64,000 bases of DNA from an uncultured Roseateles sp. (GTDB lineage Bacteria; Pseudomonadota; Gammaproteobacteria; Burkholderiales; Burkholderiaceae_C): positions 124,001-188,000 of the forward strand of contig NZ_CAMFJS010000003.1 of assembly GCF_945956965.1 (NCBI RefSeq), read 5' to 3'. Positions 9,090 through 16,582 of the stretch are shown here, one piece after another. The position numbers were made by a program, and so were the translations under genes. Position 1 is the first letter of the stretch; every line of letters begins with the position of its first letter. Under the pieces are notes generated by a model. It had not been told where the DNA came from. It saw nothing but the letters and a program-made list of their open reading frames with translations, and did no database searches.

Positions 9090-10193
9090 TCAGGCCAGCA
9101 AGCTGGGCACCAGGCCGGTCCAGCGCTTGAAGGAGCGGCGGAAGTTGCTGCGGTCGTGAAAGCCCAGTTGCAAGGCCACGCCCTCATTGCTGCGCCCTTG
9201 CATTAGCAAGAGGTAAAGGGCCACATGGGTGCGTACCTGATCGACCTGAGCCTGGTAATGGGTGCCATGCTGGGCCAGATGGCGTTTGAACGTGGCGCTG
9301 CTGACGCCAAAAGATGCGGCGGCCTCATCCAGCGAAGGCGCTTCGCGGTAGCGCGGCAGCAGGTAATCGTAAAGTGCCGCCAGCAAGCCGCGTGCACGTG
9401 CCGCCGGCTCGGCCCCTTGTGCCAAGGCCTGGGCCGCCATGCCGCCGGGCACCCCACGGGGCCAGGTCTTGCCCAGGCAGGCGGCGGGCAAACGCATCGC
9501 ATCCACCTGGCAATCGAACTGCAGATCAGGCCCCAGAAACACCGCATGCTGCGACAAGTCACGCGGCTGGGTGCGATTGAAGCTGTAGCGCCAGGGCAGC
9601 CGCTCGCCGCCCAACCACTGGCACATGGCCGTGACCGCTGTCATCTGCAGATCGACCACAAAGCCGCGCTGCGCCGCTGACACGCCACAAGCCTCGGTCC
9701 ACAGCAGAATGATCTCGTCGCCATGGCGCAGCAGGCGCGGCGTGAGCAGCGGCGACAAGCGTCCGGCGTGCGTGACCAGCAACTGCAAGGCCTGATCCAA
9801 ATTCTCGGCCTGACTCAGCGCATGGCTGGGCAGGCCGTAATGGCCGGGCAGGCTCAGCTGACCCAGCACAAAAGCCGTGTCGGCCGAGGCCAAGGCCTGC
9901 TGCACCACGCCCATCAGACGCAAAAGCTGCTGCGGGCTGAGCAAGGCTGGCGTTGCGGCCGCGCCGCCCAGGCCAGCCGCTTCTTGCAGCTCAGCCGGCT
10001 GCAGGCCGCGGCTGCGCGCGAACTCCAGCAGCAGCACCGGCCAATGCTCCCAAGCCAGACAAGGGCTGCTGAGTTGATAGGGTTTGAGCGCAGGCGGCGT
10101 CTGCGCTGGCAGCAAGCCCTTCAAGGCAGCCGCCAGGGCCAGGTCTTGCGCGGAGTGGGCCACCGGCGGCGGCGTCAACACCGAGCTGCTCAT
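9090..10193 (-). CDS. AraC-family transcriptional regulator
   Basis: This 367-residue regulator has an N-terminal effector domain of the Arabinose_bd/OruR type (GLPSHALSQAENLDQALQ, AQRGFVVDLQMTAVTAMCQW) and a C-terminal AraC helix-turn-helix domain from about residue 275. The second DNA-binding helix region reads ALQLGFHDRSNFRRSFKRW, close to the family consensus. Its start overlaps the end of the upstream degenerate-GGDEF membrane gene by four bases (10190-10193), so the two are co-translated. Regulators of this subgroup often respond to amino acids or fatty acids; the ligand here is unknown. Confidence 0.92.
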   Translation of the reverse strand: MSSSVLTPPPVAHSAQDLALAAALKGLLPAQTPPALKPYQLSSPCLAWEHWPVLLLEFARSRGLQPAELQEAAGLGGAAATPALLSPQQLLRLMGVVQQALASADTAFVLGQLSLPGHYGLPSHALSQAENLDQALQLLVTHAGRLSPLLTPRLLRHGDEIILLWTEACGVSAAQRGFVVDLQMTAVTAMCQWLGGERLPWRYSFNRTQPRDLSQHAVFLGPDLQFDCQVDAMRLPAACLGKTWPRGVPGGMAAQALAQGAEPAARARGLLAALYDYLLPRYREAPSLDEAAASFGVSSATFKRHLAQHGTHYQAQVDQVRTHVALYLLLMQGRSNEGVALQLGFHDRSNFRRSFKRWTGLVPSLLA

Positions 10194-11113
10194 GACGCTT
10201 GCCGCAATTCATGCGCCAGGCTCAGCAATTGCTGCTCGGGCGGGCGGCTCTGGCTGATCTCGGCCCAGGCACTCTGGCCGCAGAGCTGCAGGCGCTGGCC
10301 GCTGCGGCTGTGATGAGCCAGGCTGCTCAGGGCCTGGCGCAGGTGCTCGGCCTGCAAGCGCGCGGCTTGGCCATCGGAGCCCGGCATCAGAACGCAGAAG
10401 CGGTCGGCCGCATAACGGCAGAGCAAATCATCCGGATGCAGGTTCAAAAGCAGCAGATGGCTGACGGCTTGCAGCAGCCGGTCGGCCTCGGCCAAGCCCA
10501 GCTCACGCGCCACCGAATCAAAGCCCTTCAGGCTCAACATCAGCAAAGCCCCCGGCCGGCGCATGGTTTGCTCCAGGGCAATCTGGGCTTGCAGATAGTT
10601 GGCGTCTCCCAGCTGGGTGATGCCGTCCATGCTGCGGTGCTCGCGGAACAGGCGCTCGCGCTTGAGCAATTGCTCAGTCAGCGCCCGCTGCTCTTGGCGC
10701 CAGTGATGCAGGCCCAGCGTCAGGAGCAACGCGCCCAGTGGCACCAAGGTCGATTCCAGCCAGTTGTCCCAAACAATGGCCTTGGGCAGGCGCCAGAACT
10801 CGTCCAGAAAGTCGACCCACTGGCCCAACAGAATGGCGGCCATGCCAAGGCATAGCAGATCGGTCACGCGGCCACCCGGGCGGCTCAGGCGCAGCTGAAA
10901 GAGCCAGACGCCGGCCATCACCGCCATGCCGCCCTCGCCCACGATGTCCACCCAGCGCCACTGCGCCAGCGGCTTGAACTCACCCAGCGTAGCAAAAGCC
11001 CAGAGCAGCGCCGCCATCGGCAAGGCCAGAACATGGGCGATATGGCTCAGGCCCAACACGGGCGCCAAGGGGCCGGGTTGAACGAGCTTGAGAAAGGCGC
11101 GCGCTGAATACAT
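10190..11113 (-). CDS. Membrane protein with degenerate GGDEF domain
   Basis: This 307-residue protein has about four to five hydrophobic segments in the first 137 residues, a short helical linker, and a GGDEF-fold domain from about residue 155. The signature is AADRF at residues 235-239 instead of GGDEF, and the inhibitory-site Arg is replaced by His226. A diguanylate cyclase needs the lost Gly and acidic residues, so the protein is probably catalytically dead and used for nucleotide sensing or protein contact. The family fold is still clear from ALLMLSLKGFDSVARELG and LLCRY before the motif. It is co-translated with the AraC gene downstream. What it senses is unknown. Confidence 0.83.
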   Translation of the reverse strand: MYSARAFLKLVQPGPLAPVLGLSHIAHVLALPMAALLWAFATLGEFKPLAQWRWVDIVGEGGMAVMAGVWLFQLRLSRPGGRVTDLLCLGMAAILLGQWVDFLDEFWRLPKAIVWDNWLESTLVPLGALLLTLGLHHWRQEQRALTEQLLKRERLFREHRSMDGITQLGDANYLQAQIALEQTMRRPGALLMLSLKGFDSVARELGLAEADRLLQAVSHLLLLNLHPDDLLCRYAADRFCVLMPGSDGQAARLQAEHLRQALSSLAHHSRSGQRLQLCGQSAWAEISQSRPPEQQLLSLAHELRQAS

Positions 11114-11136
11114 CGATGCGCATGCTAATGAGGGAA

Positions 11137-11154
11137 TGTGACAGGGTCGTCACA
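11137..11154. promoter_or_regulatory. Inverted repeat upstream of receptor-phytase operon
   Basis: TGTGAC at 11137-11142 and GTCACA at 11149-11154 form a perfect inverted repeat with a six-base spacer. It lies in the 224-base divergent region between the degenerate-GGDEF gene and the TonB-dependent receptor gene. It contains a Pho-box-like half-site (CTGTCACA on the minus strand) but lacks the tandem half-sites of a true Pho box. Confidence 0.35.
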
Positions 11155-11236
11155 AAGCAGGCTTGTGGACGGATGGGGTGCGAAAAGCTCAAGACAGCAC
11201 GCCGTTTGCGCCGATCGGTCCCCTGGCGGGGCCAGA

Positions 11237-11249
11237 TGACAAGCTGTCA
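11237..11249. promoter_or_regulatory. Second inverted repeat upstream of receptor-phytase operon
   Basis: TGACA and TGTCA flank a three-base spacer about 90 bases before the receptor start. It shares the TGTCA core with the inverted repeat at 11137-11154, which suggests one regulator might bind both. The regulator is not identified. Confidence 0.3.
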
Positions 11250-11337
11250 CGGAGCCGCCATGAGCCCTGCCTAAGGTGCGAGCCCAAGGCATGAAGATGC
11301 CGCCCCGAGACGCTTTAGACCCTCAGCCATAACGACA

Positions 11338-14043
11338 ATGTCCACCGCCATGAACTCACCCCGCAATGCCGCCATTACCCACGCTCAGCGCCCCGCCAAG
11401 CGAGCTGCACTGCCGCGCCTGAGCGCGCTCAGCCTGTGCCTGCTCACCGCCTTGGCAGCGCAAGCGCAAAGCGCAGCGGCGCCTGCCAAGGAAGACAGCA
11501 AGGCCAGCAACAGCCCCAATACCAGCCCCAATACCAGCCCCAATACCAGCCCCAATACCAGCCCCAATACCAGTGCCAATACCAGTGCCAGTACCACCGC
11601 CAGTACCAGCGCAAAAACGCTGGACACGGTCGTCGTCACCGGCCAGGCCGCCAGCTTGCGCAGCGCGCTGGACAAGCAGCAGGCCGCGCAAGGCGTGCTC
11701 AGCGTTGTCCATGCCGACGGCATTGGCCAGCTGCCCGACAACAATGCGGCCGAGGCCTTGGCCCGCATTCCCGGCGTCTCGGTCGAGCGCGACCAGGGTG
11801 AAGGCCGCTTCATCCGTGTGCGCGGCCTGGGGCCAGATTTGAACGCCGTCAGCATCAATGGCACCCTGGTGCCCTCGGCCGAAGCGGACCGCCGCGCTGT
11901 CGGCCTGGATGTCGTGCCCGCCGGCCTGATCCGCTCGCTGGTGGTGACCAAGACGGCTCTGCCCGAGCAAGATGCCAACTCGCTGGGCGGCTCGGTCGAG
12001 GTCAATACCTTGTCGGCCTTTGACCAGCCCGGCCGCTTCCTGACCCTTTCGGCCGGCGCCAACCATTCCAGCCTGACGGGCAAGGCCCGCCCCACGGCCG
12101 CCTTGATTTACAGCGACCGCTTTTTCGGCAACACCTTGGGCGTGGCTGTGGCGCTGAGCTCCGACGAGCGCAGCTTCGGCTCCAACAATGTGGAGAGCGG
12201 CGGCGCCTGGGACCTCAGCGGCGCCCAACCGGCCCTCAGCAAGCTGGAGCGACGCAGCTACACCATCACCCGCGAGCGTCGTGGCGGCGCGCTCAACCTC
12301 GACCTGCATCCCGATGCGACTCAGAGTTACTACCTGCGCAGCTTCAGCAGCCGCTTCACCGACACCGAGACCCGCCAGGCCCAGACCTTGGAATTCTCGC
12401 CCGCACTGGCGGTGGGTGCCAGCGGCACGGCCAAGGCCGCCCGCAGCCTGAAGGCGCGGGAAGAGATTTCGCAGATCGACTCGCTGAGCCTGGGCGGCGA
12501 GCGCCGCTTGGGTGACTGGAAGCTGCAAGCCGCCATCGGCGCCGGCCGCGCCAGCGAGAACAAGCCCGACACCTTGTCCGGCGCCACCTACAAGAACGCC
12601 AGCGCTCTGAGCGGTGTCTCTTTTGCCGACAGCCAGCAGCCCACCGTCAGCGGCCCGGCCGCCTTGGCCGGCGCCAGCGGCTTTGCCCTCGACAAGATCA
12701 AACTGGAAAAGAGCCTGGCCACCGACCGCGAGCGCAATCTGAAGCTGGATCTCTCGCATGAGCAGGAAGTCGCTGGCGTGGAGCTGGAACTCAAGGGCGG
12801 CATCAAGCTGGCGCGCCGCCAGAAAGACAATGAACGCGATGTCTGGAGCTACAGCAGCAAGGTGCTGGCCAAGGCGCCTTACAGCTTCAGCAAGGAGCAG
12901 CTGGCCCTGGCGGCCGTGACTGCCGATGGCATGCCGCGTTATCCCTGGGGTGACTTGGGCCCGAATATGAGCGAAGCCGCCGTGCGCGGCCTGGTCTCAT
13001 CGCTGAAGCCTGCCGACTTCCGCGACCCCAACGATTCCGCCGTCAACGACTACCGCATCAAGGAAGACAGCGACGCCGCCTATCTGCAAGCCCGCATTGA
13101 GTGGAAGGCCACCCAAGTCATCACCGGCTTGCGCCATGAGTCCCTGGCCATGGACGCCAGCGGCACGGGCAACAAGAAGGGCACACTCAGCCCGCAGCAG
13201 ACCAGCACCACCAGCCATCACTGGCTGCCGGCCCTCTTGCTGCGCCATGATCTGCAAAAGGACACGCAAGTGCGCGGCGCCTACACCCAATCGGTGGTGC
13301 GGCCGACCTTCGGCCAGCTCACCCCCGGCTTCATCATCGATGACAAGACGGCCGAGTTTGGCAACCCCGAACTCAAGCCCCTGCGCTCGCAAAACCTGGA
13401 CTTCGGCATCGAACGCCGCCTGGACCGCGACGGTGCCGTGTCGGCCTACGCCTTCCACAAAAACATCAAGGACTTTGTCTACCGCAGCAATCTGGCCGGC
13501 CAAGGCGCTTGGGTGGGCTTCGACTCGGCGCTGACTTACGCCAATGGCGACGCCGCCAAGGTCAGCGGCCTGGAGCTGTCTTACGGCCAAGCCTTGCGCA
13601 GCCTGCCCGCGCCCTTCAATGGCTTGATCGTCGGCGCCAATGCCACGCTGGTCACCTCCGAAGCCACGATTGGCGGCTACAAGGCCGGCGTGTGGCAGCA
13701 GCGCAAGCTGGCCCTGCCCAGCCAGTCTGACCGCAGCGTCAACCTCAGCCTGGGCTGGGAAGGCTATGGCTTCAGCAGCCGTGTGGCGGCCAATTACAAA
13801 TCGGCCTATCTGCTGGAAGTGGGCGATGTGCTGAATGCAGCCAAAGACATGTGGGTGGACGCGCAAACGCAAGTCGATCTCTCGCTGCGCTATGACATTA
13901 GCCCCAAGCTGCAAATCAGCTTCGAGGCGCTGAATCTGCGCGACACGCCCTACTACGTCTACGCCGGTCAGCGTGCCCTGAACACGCAGTACGAGCAATA
14001 CGGCCGCAGCTACAAGCTGGGCCTGAAGCTGGCGGTGTTCTGA
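11338..14043 (+). CDS. TonB-dependent outer-membrane receptor paired with phytase
   Basis: This 901-residue outer-membrane receptor has a long signal region to about residue 43, then a low-complexity Ser/Pro/Asn/Thr segment (about 58-93), a TonB box (DTVVVTGQ), a plug domain and a beta barrel ending in YKLGLKLAVF with the terminal Phe of barrel proteins. Plug motifs include NNAAEALARIPGVSVERDQG and RGLGPDLNAVSING. It would import a bulky substrate with energy from TonB-ExbBD, which are not in this window. The next gene, a beta-propeller phytase, starts inside its stop codon (TGATG), so the substrate is probably phytate, a metal-phytate complex or a lower inositol phosphate. An in-frame ATG at 11350 is an alternative start. 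No strong ribosome binding site is visible. Confidence 0.9.
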   Translation: MSTAMNSPRNAAITHAQRPAKRAALPRLSALSLCLLTALAAQAQSAAAPAKEDSKASNSPNTSPNTSPNTSPNTSPNTSANTSASTTASTSAKTLDTVVVTGQAASLRSALDKQQAAQGVLSVVHADGIGQLPDNNAAEALARIPGVSVERDQGEGRFIRVRGLGPDLNAVSINGTLVPSAEADRRAVGLDVVPAGLIRSLVVTKTALPEQDANSLGGSVEVNTLSAFDQPGRFLTLSAGANHSSLTGKARPTAALIYSDRFFGNTLGVAVALSSDERSFGSNNVESGGAWDLSGAQPALSKLERRSYTITRERRGGALNLDLHPDATQSYYLRSFSSRFTDTETRQAQTLEFSPALAVGASGTAKAARSLKAREEISQIDSLSLGGERRLGDWKLQAAIGAGRASENKPDTLSGATYKNASALSGVSFADSQQPTVSGPAALAGASGFALDKIKLEKSLATDRERNLKLDLSHEQEVAGVELELKGGIKLARRQKDNERDVWSYSSKVLAKAPYSFSKEQLALAAVTADGMPRYPWGDLGPNMSEAAVRGLVSSLKPADFRDPNDSAVNDYRIKEDSDAAYLQARIEWKATQVITGLRHESLAMDASGTGNKKGTLSPQQTSTTSHHWLPALLLRHDLQKDTQVRGAYTQSVVRPTFGQLTPGFIIDDKTAEFGNPELKPLRSQNLDFGIERRLDRDGAVSAYAFHKNIKDFVYRSNLAGQGAWVGFDSALTYANGDAAKVSGLELSYGQALRSLPAPFNGLIVGANATLVTSEATIGGYKAGVWQQRKLALPSQSDRSVNLSLGWEGYGFSSRVAANYKSAYLLEVGDVLNAAKDMWVDAQTQVDLSLRYDISPKLQISFEALNLRDTPYYVYAGQRALNTQYEQYGRSYKLGLKLAVF
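11511..11606 (+). repeat. 12-base tandem repeat inside the receptor gene
   Basis: The unit CAGCCCCAATAC occurs five times exactly from 11511 to 11570 and continues as three diverged copies to 11606. It codes for a repeated four-residue Ser-Pro-Asn-Thr-like linker between the signal peptide and the TonB box. The unit length is a multiple of three, so copy-number change would alter linker length without a frameshift. Confidence 0.92.
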
Positions 14044-15662
14044 TGCGCAAGCCCTCGAACATGACGTCACTTTTGAAACTCGCCTGTGCCCTGAGCGTCT
14101 TGCTGGGCGCTGCGGCAGCCCAGGCTGCCACCACGCTGAAGCTGGACAAAACCGGCCTGCAATTGCTGGACGAGAGCGGGCGCGAACTGGACCGACTCAA
14201 GCTACGCGCCAAGCGCTGGGATCAGCGCAGCGAGCCCGGAGAGGCCGGCGCCGCAGCGTCCAGGAGCGGGGCAGAAAACGTGGCCGTTTTGCTGGATGCC
14301 GACCGCGGCCGGCCCGTGCTGGTGCGCTCGCAGGGTCAGGTCTTGCGGGTGAGTGATTTGCCCGAGCCGGGCTTTGCGGTCGATGGCCTGTGCCTGCATC
14401 GCGACCCGCAAGGCCTGCTGCACCTCTTCTTGCTTGGTGAAGAAGGCTTGAGCGAGCAATGGCTGATCAGCGCCGACAGCGCCCGCCCCTTGCGCCGCCT
14501 GGCCACCGCACCCGGCGTATCGACTTGCCGGGTGGATGACGCCCGCCAAGTGCTGCTGGTGCAAGAGGCCGGCGTGGGCCTGTGGGAGCATGGCACCGAG
14601 GTGGAAGGCAAGCCGCAGCGCCGCCTGCTGAAGAGTGCTGCGCCTACCTCCACCACACCCGCCAACGCGGCAACGGCCAAGCGCTACGACTGGCCCGTGC
14701 TGCAAGCCAGCGCCCAAACCGAGCCGGTGGCGCGCTTCGGTGACGCGGCCGACGATCCCGCCATCTGGGTACACCCGCAAGACGCCAGCCGCAGCCGGGT
14801 GCTGGGCACCAACAAAAAGCAAGGCTTGTTGGTCTATGACCTGCAAGGGCGGGAGCTGCAATTGCTGGAAGTCGGTCGCATCAACAATGTGGACCTGCGC
14901 CAGCGCATCCTGACCGGCGGCCAGAGCTTCGATCTGGCCGTGGCCACCCAGCGCGATGAAAACGCCCTGGTCTTGTTCGGCATCGACCCCAGCGGACAGG
15001 TGCGCGAACTGGCTCGCCTGCCCACCGACTTGAAGGACATCTACGGCCTTTGCGTCGGACGCACACCGCAGGGGCAACTGGACGCCTTCCCGAACGATAA
15101 GGACGGCCGGGTGCAACAGTACCGCATCGAACTCAATGCGCAAGGCCAATGGCAAGCCCGGCTCTTGCGCGCCTTCAAGCTGGCCAGCCAGCCCGAGGGT
15201 TGCGTGGTGCACGAAGCGGAACAGCGGCTCTTCGTGGGCGAAGAAAAGCGCGGCATCTGGGCCCTGGACGCGCGCGCGGATGCACCGGTCAAGCCATTCA
15301 TGGTGATGTCGGTGGGGGCGGAGTTGCAGGCCGATGTGGAAGGCCTGGCCATCTACCAAGGCCGGGACGGCGCGCCCAGCTATTTGCTGGCGTCCGCGCA
15401 AGGCAATCACAGCTATCTGGTGCTGGATGCCAAGCCCCCGTTTGCCTTGCGCGGCGGCTTTCGCATCGGCATCAATGCCAAGCTGCAGATCGATGGCACT
15501 TCGGAGACCGACGGCCTTGAGGTCAGCTCAGCAGACTTTGGCGGCATATATGGCCGCGGCCTGATCGTGGTGCAAGACGGCCACAAGCGCCTGCCCGATG
15601 GCCCGCAGAACTTCAAATACCTGCCCTGGTCCGACGTCGCGCGCGCATTGAAACTGCCTTGA
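14043..15662 (+). CDS. Two-part beta-propeller phytase
   Basis: This 539-residue exported enzyme should release phosphate from phytate in a calcium-dependent reaction. It has a signal peptide to about residue 28. Residues 30-195 look like an incomplete propeller half (VDGLCLHRDPQGLLHLF, LLVQEAGVGLWEHG). A full catalytic propeller covers about 215-539. Metal- and phosphate-binding family motifs are present: DDPAIWVHP at 237-245, NNVDLR at 281, EGCVVHEAEQRLFVGEE from 385, DVEGLAIY at 431 and TDGLEV at 489. The start overlaps the receptor stop by one base, giving translational coupling; an internal ATG at residue 7 also fits a signal peptide. Two-domain phytases with an incomplete first domain are known in the family. 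A glycerophosphodiesterase-like use is possible but less likely. Confidence 0.9.
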   Translation: MRKPSNMTSLLKLACALSVLLGAAAAQAATTLKLDKTGLQLLDESGRELDRLKLRAKRWDQRSEPGEAGAAASRSGAENVAVLLDADRGRPVLVRSQGQVLRVSDLPEPGFAVDGLCLHRDPQGLLHLFLLGEEGLSEQWLISADSARPLRRLATAPGVSTCRVDDARQVLLVQEAGVGLWEHGTEVEGKPQRRLLKSAAPTSTTPANAATAKRYDWPVLQASAQTEPVARFGDAADDPAIWVHPQDASRSRVLGTNKKQGLLVYDLQGRELQLLEVGRINNVDLRQRILTGGQSFDLAVATQRDENALVLFGIDPSGQVRELARLPTDLKDIYGLCVGRTPQGQLDAFPNDKDGRVQQYRIELNAQGQWQARLLRAFKLASQPEGCVVHEAEQRLFVGEEKRGIWALDARADAPVKPFMVMSVGAELQADVEGLAIYQGRDGAPSYLLASAQGNHSYLVLDAKPPFALRGGFRIGINAKLQIDGTSETDGLEVSSADFGGIYGRGLIVVQDGHKRLPDGPQNFKYLPWSDVARALKLP

Positions 15663-15722
15663 ACAGGCCTGGAGCAGGCTGGCGGCGAATCGCGCCGGCC
15701 TCGCCTCTATTCCTCTAGGGCT

Positions 15723-15757
15723 AAAAAAAGCGGGACAAGCGCGCAGCGCTTGTCCCG
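15723..15757 (-). terminator. Rho-independent terminator of the PEP-CTERM gene
   Basis: CGGGACAAGCGC at 15731-15742 and its exact complement at 15746-15757 flank a three-base loop. On the minus strand the hairpin is followed by one C and seven T residues (15729-15723). It ends the PEP-CTERM transcript; on the plus strand it lacks a strong T tract. Confidence 0.9.
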
Positions 15758-15793
15758 TTCCCCCATCTCCGAGCAGCGTTTTCGCTGGCTGGA

Positions 15794-16468
15794 TCAGGCG
15801 CGGCGGCGGCGGGCGGCCGCGCCCACCAGGCCCAAGCCGGCCATCAGCAAGGCGTAGCTGGCGGGCTCGGGCACGGCGGCGATGCTGCCCAGGGTCAAGT
15901 CATTGCTGGCCACCCAGATCGGGTCGCCATTGGGCTGCACCGCGCTGACCTGAAATGCAGTCAGTTGGCTGGTCGAGACGAAACCGAAGAAGCTGCCGCT
16001 CGTGGTGTTGTCCACCGTGAACAGCTTTTCGGTGCCATTGGCATCCAGCACATTCAAGCGGATGGATTGGCCGGGCACATACGCGCCGTCGGCATTGGTG
16101 CCAAAGAAGAAGCCACCGACCGCATTGACCTTGTCGGAGAAATTGCCGAAGGTCAGGTAGTCGGTCGCAGCGTCGGTGGACAGCCAAGCATCGCTGTCGC
16201 TGCCGGCGCCGTAAAGCAGGGAGTTCTTACCCTGGCCGGCCACCGACCAGGCCAGGTAGCTGTGCTCGCCCGCGGTGCGCTCAACATAGTTGGGGCCGAG
16301 GGCCCAGAAAGGCAGATCATCAAATTTATCAACACCAGGCGCAGCAATGGCGGCCAGGTAAGCGGCTTGTGAGGTGTAGAAGGTGATCTCGGCCTGGGCG
16401 CTGGAGCTGCAGCCGAACAGCGCGGCAATGGCCAAGACCGGGGCGGTGAAGTAGTGGGTGGCTTGCAT
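15794..16468 (-). CDS. PEP-CTERM sorted surface or exopolysaccharide-associated protein
   Basis: This 224-residue protein has an N-terminal signal peptide (about 1-27, cleavage after AQA) and a textbook PEP-CTERM tail: VPEPASYALLMAGLGLVGAA followed by an arginine cluster. In this family the tail is recognised by exosortase (EpsH), which removes it and releases the protein to the cell surface or biofilm matrix. The middle part is a compact beta-rich domain (GGFFFGTNADGAYV, TSGSFFGFVST) of the kind found in many short PEP-CTERM proteins, without a clear catalytic motif. No exosortase gene is in the window. The role of the mature domain is unknown. Confidence 0.92.
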   Translation of the reverse strand: MQATHYFTAPVLAIAALFGCSSSAQAEITFYTSQAAYLAAIAAPGVDKFDDLPFWALGPNYVERTAGEHSYLAWSVAGQGKNSLLYGAGSDSDAWLSTDAATDYLTFGNFSDKVNAVGGFFFGTNADGAYVPGQSIRLNVLDANGTEKLFTVDNTTSGSFFGFVSTSQLTAFQVSAVQPNGDPIWVASNDLTLGSIAAVPEPASYALLMAGLGLVGAAARRRRA

Positions 16469-16502
16469 GGATCTCTTTCAGTCTCAAAAAAAATATTGAC
16501 GG

Positions 16503-16553
16503 GAGCAAGGCGGTGCTTGTTGTTCGGCAAACCATCCGCACCGGGCCTTGCTC
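16503..16553 (-). terminator. Hairpin between metalloprotease and PEP-CTERM genes
   Basis: GAGCAAGGC at 16503-16511 pairs with GCCTTGCTC at 16545-16553, and the inner GGTGC (16512-16516) pairs with GCACC (16538-16542) with a two-base bulge. On the minus strand an eight-T run follows about nine bases later (16495-16488). It may end the metalloprotease transcript, or form part of the PEP-CTERM leader. Confidence 0.5.
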
Positions 16554-16582
16554 TTTATTAAGCTGTCACGGGCATCGCAGGC

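Noticed and set aside
11137-11154. CRP-type site before the receptor gene
   Set aside because: The TGTGA and TCACA halves are eight bases apart rather than six, so it is kept only as an unassigned inverted repeat.
11114-11337. Pho box or Fur box before the receptor-phytase operon
   Set aside because: Only single CTGTCA-like half-sites are seen, not the tandem pattern of a Pho box, and I found no Fur-like palindrome.
11511-11606. CRISPR-like array
   Set aside because: The repeats are 12 bases long with no spacers and lie in frame inside a gene.
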